Notes under the pieces: model-generated
What the model was told of the DNA's origin: nothing
What the model saw: the letters and a program-made list of their open reading frames with translations, nothing else
Databases searched by the model: none
Part shown: piece by piece, positions 47,924 to 51,471 of the stretch
Position numbering within the stretch: the first letter of the stretch is position 1
Layout of the letters: every line of letters begins with the position of its first letter
Position numbers and translations under genes: made by a program
IMG/VR virus record: IMGVR_UViG_3300042463_000920
Coordinates: 1-51,471 of that record
DNA: 51,471 nucleotides
From: a virus
Reading direction: 5' to 3' (one strand)

Positions 47924-48810
47924 AACTACAAGAACAAATATCAAGAATCCACTCAATGATGGGGTTAATCATTGAAGAAAAACAAGATAAATCAGTTGTT
48001 CTTTTAGATGGTACATCATCGGCGGGTAAATCACATACCTTAAAACATTTAAGAGCGGTTCCATACTACAAAGCAAATGACCCGAATCGATGGGTCGTTA
48101 TTGGTACCGATGATTTTAGTGGAACAGGAGATGGTGACGGTAGAGAGGGTGAAGAAAGAAGACTAAAATTAGACCATCCAAATATAAGACAATGGGCAAA
48201 AGAAAATCAGGATGTGGGTATAGTATCAGGATTATACCGTGAAGACGGTAAAGATGTTCCTAAAAATCCATATGAAAATGAATACATAAAAGGAACTGAC
48301 GCAAGATTGTGGTATGTTGCACAAGAAATTAAAACAGGTCCTTGGAAAAAGATTGCAATTGATGATATTGGTAAAGGAATATTACAATACTTACCTGGTG
48401 TTAAAATAAAATACATTCTATTACATACACCATTATATGTTCTTTTAAAGAATGTTTATGAGAGAAATGAGAGAGCAAAAAATGACCCCAATTTTAAAAA
48501 CGATAATAGGGATGTTAAGATGGTGTTAGACCAATACTCCGAAAAATATGAAGCAACAAAATCTAAACCTGACATTAATGAAGGAGACCCTACAACAGTA
48601 TTAACCAAAGGTGGGGTAACTGACTTACTTCAAAAAAATGGGATGAGTGATAAACATATAAATGAGTTTTTAAATAATATTAATTTAACTGATGATGGTG
48701 ACTATTATATTAAAGTTAGAGATACATATATGACACCCGAAACACAATTAGTAAATGTAGATAGTGAAAGGACTGTCTATTTAAAAGATATTGATAAAGC
48801 ATTAAAATGA
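47920..48810 (+). CDS. MNLQEQ-tagged P-loop kinase, 296 aa
   Basis: The tag is MKLQEQISRIHSMMGLIIEE (I-I-E). A Walker A motif follows directly, VVLLDGTSSAGKSHTLKHLR, then VIGTDDFSG as a candidate substrate-binding Asp pair and AIDDIGKG. GTSSAGKS with a following DD resembles chloramphenicol-phosphotransferase and zeta-toxin-like kinases. A capsid-delivered kinase acting on a host small molecule or protein is a reasonable hypothesis. It overlaps both neighbours by 4 nt. Confidence 0.82.
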   Translation: MKLQEQISRIHSMMGLIIEEKQDKSVVLLDGTSSAGKSHTLKHLRAVPYYKANDPNRWVVIGTDDFSGTGDGDGREGEERRLKLDHPNIRQWAKENQDVGIVSGLYREDGKDVPKNPYENEYIKGTDARLWYVAQEIKTGPWKKIAIDDIGKGILQYLPGVKIKYILLHTPLYVLLKNVYERNERAKNDPNFKNDNRDVKMVLDQYSEKYEATKSKPDINEGDPTTVLTKGGVTDLLQKNGMSDKHINEFLNNINLTDDGDYYIKVRDTYMTPETQLVNVDSERTVYLKDIDKALK

Positions 48811-49205
48811 ACCTACAAGAACAAGTTAATAGGATACATGAAGTGATGGGGATTAAAGATATCTTCGGAAATCTTTTTGGTAAAAAAGAATTAACCAAGG
48901 ACGAGAAATTAATTAATGTTATTGCGAATTTTGTTAAAAAGAACTATGATATAGAAGAACGAAAGTCCCTTCATATGAAAGGTGATTACGCTTATTGGTT
49001 AATGCCAGAGAACAGAATTGTTTTTTACTATGATAAACAATATAAAAGATTACAATATCCATGGTGGTTTGCTGAAGACATTCATAGATTTATCGGTGAT
49101 GATAGATTAATACATCTTAACAGTGAAATGATAGGTAAGGTCTTCGAAAAGTTATATAAACATAAAGTTAACGACGCTCAAGGATATAGTAGTATAACAG
49201 TATAG
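48807..49205 (+). CDS. MNLQEQ-tagged protein, 132 aa
   Basis: The tag MNLQEQVNRIHEVMGIKDIF lacks a perfect I-x-E at the usual place (KKELTKDEKL follows), so cleavage, if any, is less certain. The body has ADYAYW-type aromatic strands (GDYAYWLMPENRIVFYYD) and the end MIGKVFEKLYKHKVNDAQGY resembles the W..PV ending without the Trp. It is the last gene of the plus-strand run. Confidence 0.73.
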   Translation: MNLQEQVNRIHEVMGIKDIFGNLFGKKELTKDEKLINVIANFVKKNYDIEERKSLHMKGDYAYWLMPENRIVFYYDKQYKRLQYPWWFAEDIHRFIGDDRLIHLNSEMIGKVFEKLYKHKVNDAQGYSSITV

Positions 49206-49213
49206 GATAAAGT

Positions 49214-49549
49214 TTAACCGACAAGTATTACATCAATAGTAAGACCATTATAAACATATGGGGAGAAACCTTCAAAACTTAACCCTGAGGTCTTAACACC
49301 AAAGTAATTAAAGATATCTCGTCTTATGGAATACTCCATTCTTTTTTCTTTATGTTTTTTTATGTCAGAGGATTGGGGGTTGATTATATAGATATCACTG
49401 ATAGAATCAAAGTATAATGATATAATAGTTTCGATATGAGAGGAATCACTTCCTTCCCATACATCACGTTTATCTATTATAATCTTTTCAGGATTGTACA
49501 GATGGTCGATGTACTTAACAATCCCATTTAATAACTCAGGTGATTCCAT
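49214..49549 (-). CDS. Untagged small protein, 111 aa
   Basis: ATG 49549 gives MESPELLNGIVKYIDHLYNP; the longer frame from 49597 crosses a TATTTAT box 6 nt upstream of this ATG. The end FNYFGVKTSGLSFEGFSPYV is similar to the tagged 43785 protein. It may be a relative that lost the tag. It is the first gene with the more G-rich codon use of the right end. Confidence 0.65.
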   Translation of the reverse strand: MESPELLNGIVKYIDHLYNPEKIIIDKRDVWEGSDSSHIETIISLYFDSISDIYIINPQSSDIKKHKEKRMEYSIRRDIFNYFGVKTSGLSFEGFSPYVYNGLTIDVILVG

Positions 49550-49555
49550 ATAAAG

Positions 49556-49562
49556 ATAAATA
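49556..49562 (-). promoter_or_regulatory. TATTTAT box 6 nt before ATG 49549 (minus)
   Basis: ATAAATA on the plus strand, fixing the start of the 49214 gene. Confidence 0.5.
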
Positions 49563-49654
49563 TAGTGAAATAATATAACCCAATCATTCACTCCCATTTT
49601 TTTACTTCGTAACGTTCCCCCATCTTCGATGAGGTCACTAAAAAACTCCGTTCA

Positions 49655-50323
49655 TCATTGTGTTATATCATTTCCCCTAAGAACCTCATTTACATTTATG
49701 GTGGGATGACCCGACCATTTTATGGCCATCTCTACTTTATGTTCAAGAACCTCACCCACCGTAGAACTACTAGGTAATACCCTATAGTCAGTTGATGATA
49801 CCTTATAATTTAAAACCTGCTTCACCATTATAGGGATAGAAGATACTACTTCTTCAGTTTTGTTTACCCTATAATTAAGGACTTCTTCCACCCTTGATGC
49901 TGACCAAACGTTGGTGAACTGGGTTGTGTTTACCCTACAATTTAAGACCTCTTCCACCCTAATGTTTTCTAACTCAGCGATGTCTTTAGTTGTGTTTACC
50001 CTACAATTTAAGACCTCTTCCACCTTTTCTTGGAAATCGTTGCAGTGAAAAATAGTTGTGTTTACCCTACAATTTAAGACCTCTTCCACCCAAGAAGAAA
50101 TAACGGGGGTAAATTCCTTATCAGTAAGACTAAATAACTCAAAGAAAGTTCTAAAGAAACCATACTTCCACCATAGAGTTCCGTCAGAACAAAAGATAAA
50201 ATACCAACACTTATTTTCTCTATCAACAAACCATATCTCTTTTTTGTAGGGAACAATCTCTACACAAGACAAATCCTTATATAGTTTCTTAAATATAATC
50301 TCTTTTAATCTATCACTAACCAT
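49655..50323 (-). CDS. Small-protein family member whose 3' half is a repeat-spacer array, 222 aa
   Basis: Residues 1-90 (MVSDRLKEIIFKKLYKDLSC, NKCWYFIFCSDGTLWWKYGF, FELFSLTDKEFTPVISSW) align along their length with the 45582 and 44450 proteins, but the IITE/S tag is missing. Where relatives end with W-x-x-x-x-[YF]-x-x-PV, this one has SWVEEVLNCRVNTT and then repeats the 12-residue VEEVLNCRVNTT unit at an exact 22-residue period, separated by unrelated 10-residue segments. Three units are identical; four more degrade toward the C-terminus while keeping V1, V4 and L5 (V9 in all but the last). Whether it is expressed as protein, RNA or both is open. Confidence 0.68.
   Translation of the reverse strand: MVSDRLKEIIFKKLYKDLSCVEIVPYKKEIWFVDRENKCWYFIFCSDGTLWWKYGFFRTFFELFSLTDKEFTPVISSWVEEVLNCRVNTTIFHCNDFQEKVEEVLNCRVNTTKDIAELENIRVEEVLNCRVNTTQFTNVWSASRVEEVLNYRVNKTEEVVSSIPIMVKQVLNYKVSSTDYRVLPSSSTVGEVLEHKVEMAIKWSGHPTINVNEVLRGNDITQ
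49659..50090 (-). CRISPR. CRISPR-like array: 36-nt repeats, 30-nt spacers, 66-nt period
   Basis: Repeats at 50055-50090, 49989-50024 and 49923-49958 are identical. 49857-49892 matches at 31/36, 49791-49826 at 26/36, 49725-49760 at about 20/36, and 49659-49694 is barely recognisable. On the plus strand the repeat starts GTTGTGTTTACC and ends CTCTTCCACC; on the minus strand it starts GGTGGAAGAGG and ends GGGTAAACACAAC. The six 30-nt spacers show no similarity to each other, and one (49893-49922) is 50% GC in an AT-rich genome. Decay toward low coordinates is the polarity of a real array with its leader near 50.1 kb. No cas gene lies in the window. The array is also an open reading frame. Confidence 0.62.
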
Positions 50324-50349
50324 AATAACAAAGATAATAATTTAATTTT

Positions 50350-50431
50350 AATAATACTATACAATTACTCACTCATACCTACCGTTCATTTCATTCACTA
50401 CGGTTCTCCTTCGTAATCATATAGTATTATT
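50350..50431. repeat. 12-bp inverted repeat, long stem-loop
   Basis: AATAATACTATA at 50350-50361 is the exact complement of TATAGTATTATT at 50420-50431. A shorter ACCG / CGGT pair lies inside. Confidence 0.7.
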
Positions 50432-50447
50432 GTTCATTATTTTGTCG

Positions 50448-50466
50448 TGTTCAGTGTCACTGAACA
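50448..50466. repeat. 9-1-9 perfect palindrome
   Basis: TGTTCAGTG-T-CACTGAACA, an operator-like dyad. Half-site words (GTGAAC, GTTCAC) recur at about 50478-50484 and 50602-50610. Confidence 0.7.
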
Positions 50467-50951
50467 TTAGATTATAGTGAACAGTTCCCCCATTATATGT
50501 GGGTGTTTACAGTAAACTGTTTAGTGTAAACTTTCCCCATTTTATAATACGGTGGTCACTGACCCCCATATATGAAAGACATATAGAGTAAATGTTATGG
50601 TGTTCACTAATCATGTATATTGTTTATACATTAGAAACCTTTCAGGTATAATAAATATAATAATTTATACATGATATGAATGAACATATAGTGGGGAATT
50701 GTGGTAAGTATGTTTCATATCTGTATGGTCAGGTGAAACCTGATTAGAATGATATAAATGATTACTTTATTAGTTCCCCTTATTATATTTGTTATGGTAT
50801 GTCTAAGTGAAGGGGAGTTATGGTGGTGTATAATATCGGACAAAATGTCCCCTCGTTGAACCTCCTGTTAGTCGGGTCTTTGAAGGTTAATTAATGACTC
50901 TTCTAACACACTAACGTGTTTCCCCGCTTTATGTACCATAAATAGAATAAT

Positions 50952-51239
50952 TTGCTGGGAATTATATATAGTAAAAAAACTGGTCCTAATGGTACCACTA
51001 GAGGGGAAAAATCCTCATTCTTACTATCAGGAAGACCAATAGTGGTGGTAAAAGGTGGGGGAAAATATACTAAAGGTGGGAGTAAAAACCCTGTGAAGGG
51101 ATTATCCCCATCACGAAACACGACTGACATTTTGACATTTCCAAATTTTTTAACACTTTTTTTTATAAAAAAGTTATCAACAATCCCCTCTGACACTATG
51201 TCAGTAAGGGATACTTATAAAAAGATATTAACAATTTAA
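50952..51239 (+). CDS. Uncertain ORF, 95 aa, coupled to the gene at the right edge
   Basis: The frame opens at a TTG (50952) with MLGIIYSKKTGPNGTTRGEK and contains a Gly/Lys-rich middle (VVVKGGGKYTKGGSKNPVKG). Its stop overlaps the next ATG by one base (TAATG), as real neighbours do here. An opposite-strand ATG frame (50903-51196) competes, but it is Pro/Phe-rich and less gene-like. Confidence is low, and the true start may lie elsewhere. Confidence 0.4.
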   Translation: MLGIIYSKKTGPNGTTRGEKSSFLLSGRPIVVVKGGGKYTKGGSKNPVKGLSPSRNTTDILTFPNFLTLFFIKKLSTIPSDTMSVRDTYKKILTI

Positions 51240-51471
51240 TGTGTAAAAATATGTACCAACAAAGTCGGGTCAAGTACCTAAAAAACTTATCAACAGAAAT
51301 TAACAAGGAAGGGAACCATATAACTGTAGAGTACAGTATGAATAAGAAGAAGGGGACCTGTAAGTATATAGAGAAACCTTCAATGAGTAAGATACAACCA
51401 GGAGTTCACCTACTATTAATGGAGGTGGGAATGTCAGATATAATAGATGAGATAAATAAAATATCCCCACT
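51239..51471 (+). CDS. Partial gene at the right edge, 77+ aa
   Basis: ATG 51239 begins MCKNMYQQSRVKYLKNLSTE and stays open to the last base, with GNHITVEYSMNKKKGTCKYI then VHLLLMEVGMSDIIDEINKI. Codons favour AAG, GAG, CTA and GGG, unlike the AAA/GAA/TTA preference of genes before 49 kb. The C-terminus is outside the window. No family is recognised. Confidence 0.62.
   Translation, partial: MCKNMYQQSRVKYLKNLSTEINKEGNHITVEYSMNKKKGTCKYIEKPSMSKIQPGVHLLLMEVGMSDIIDEINKISP

Larger units (their letters stand above)
50324..50951. other. Palindrome-rich noncoding region, about 630 nt
   Basis: No supported gene. It contains a 12-bp inverted repeat with a 58-nt interior (50350-50361 / 50420-50431), a 9-1-9 palindrome (50448-50466), GTTTACA ... 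TGTAAAC (50505-50531), GGTCA-C-TGACC (about 50543-50553), TCAGGT-GAA-ACCTGA (50729-50743) and repeated GTTCAC / GTGAAC words in both orientations. Composition differs from the rest, with many CCCC/GGGG runs. It could be a replication origin, a regulatory hub for the array or a set of structured RNAs. Confidence 0.6.

Noticed and set aside
50676-50870. Short ORFs of 19-23 codons in the palindromic region
   Set aside because: Several start with ATG (for example 50676), but they are too short, lack promoter boxes or coupling, and overlap dyads.
50903-51196. Minus-strand ORF of 97 aa
   Set aside because: It has an ATG but a Pro/Phe-rich composition unlike the neighbours. The plus-strand frame is coupled by TAATG to the next gene, which I judged more likely.
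1-51471. tRNA or tmRNA genes
   Set aside because: I scanned gaps for acceptor/T-loop patterns, especially near smpB, the CCA-like gene and the two ncRNA candidates, and found nothing cloverleaf-like. A covariance-model search would be decisive.
49214-51471. cas genes or a tracrRNA accompanying the array
   Set aside because: No Cas1, Cas2, Cas9 or Cas13 motifs appear in the window. The nearest anti-repeat-like stretch (about 50503-50531) shares only GTGTTTAC with the repeat and folds on itself.
1-51471. Insertion sequences or integrase attachment sites
   Set aside because: No transposase, integrase or terminal inverted repeats with target duplications were seen.

Overview
The window looks like one continuous piece of a large tailed-phage genome infecting a member of the Bacteroidota, probably Flavobacteriia-like. 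Genes are short, AT-rich and tightly packed, with many 1-30 nt overlaps, and most are of unknown function. It carries a GH19 endolysin, a DUF3310 protein, a solitary DNA methyltransferase and a DHH phosphoesterase. The host assignment rests on promoters of the Bacteroidota type (TTG, 19-20 nt, TAnnTTTG), for example before 9128, 9625, 15547, 17675, 22353 and 32747. No terminase, portal, capsid or polymerase gene lies in the window, so phage identity is inferred from content and layout. I found no tRNA, tmRNA or cas gene.

Layout. 0.1-1.8 kb: a small Gln-rich protein and a tagged coiled-coil protein. 1.8-5.6 kb: an overlapping operon with a class II glutamine synthetase, DUF3310 and an N4-cytosine-type methyltransferase, closed by a terminator. 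5.7-9.6 kb: a membrane-active-looking virion candidate, DHH phosphoesterase, DUF192, Nudix and SmpB. 9.6-17.6 kb: unknowns, RmlB/RmlC, a Dps-like helical protein, a zinc-finger protein and DUF6915. 17.7-27.2 kb: an HD (Rel/MESH1-like) hydrolase, tagged proteins, a possible primase-fold protein, a CCA-enzyme-like nucleotidyltransferase, a metallophosphatase and DUF6717. 27.2-35.4 kb: a 661-aa PcfJ-like protein, a tagged 564-aa protein, a promoter-to-terminator small RNA, an ArfA-like peptide and a compact UvrC. 36.2-40.4 kb: a cell-wall/lysis block in which an L,D-transpeptidase-like gene and a GH19 endolysin flank a PAS histidine kinase, a receiver and a coiled-coil membrane protein. 40.4-49.2 kb: a dense cluster of small paralogous tagged proteins, nine on the minus strand and then six on the plus strand. 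49.2-51.5 kb: a compositionally different end with a gene whose 3' half is a strict 36-nt repeat / 30-nt spacer array, a palindrome-rich noncoding stretch and a gene running off the window.

Three patterns tie the window together. (1) About 28 otherwise unrelated proteins begin with short peptides ending in [I/L/V]-x-E, of the types MKYIITE/S, MKxLIxxILKE, MNLQEQIxRIxSMMGxIxE and MKKxIRLTE/SDLxRIV. This resembles the N-terminal capsid-targeting peptides of T4 internal proteins, which the prohead protease cleaves after I/L-x-E. I infer a large set of capsid-packaged proteins delivered with the DNA, including a P-loop kinase and a papain-like fold. (2) Two promoter-like boxes sit only 3-7 nt before many start codons: TAnnTTTG before untagged metabolic or repair genes, and TATTTAT mainly before tagged and virion-like genes. 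This suggests early and late classes and largely leaderless mRNAs. (3) At 49.66-50.09 kb an untagged member of the small-protein family carries repeats that are identical in DNA while the spacers are unrelated and the reading frame stays open. Read on the minus strand, the repeat resembles type VI-B (Cas13b) direct repeats as I remember them. This is the most unusual object in the window.
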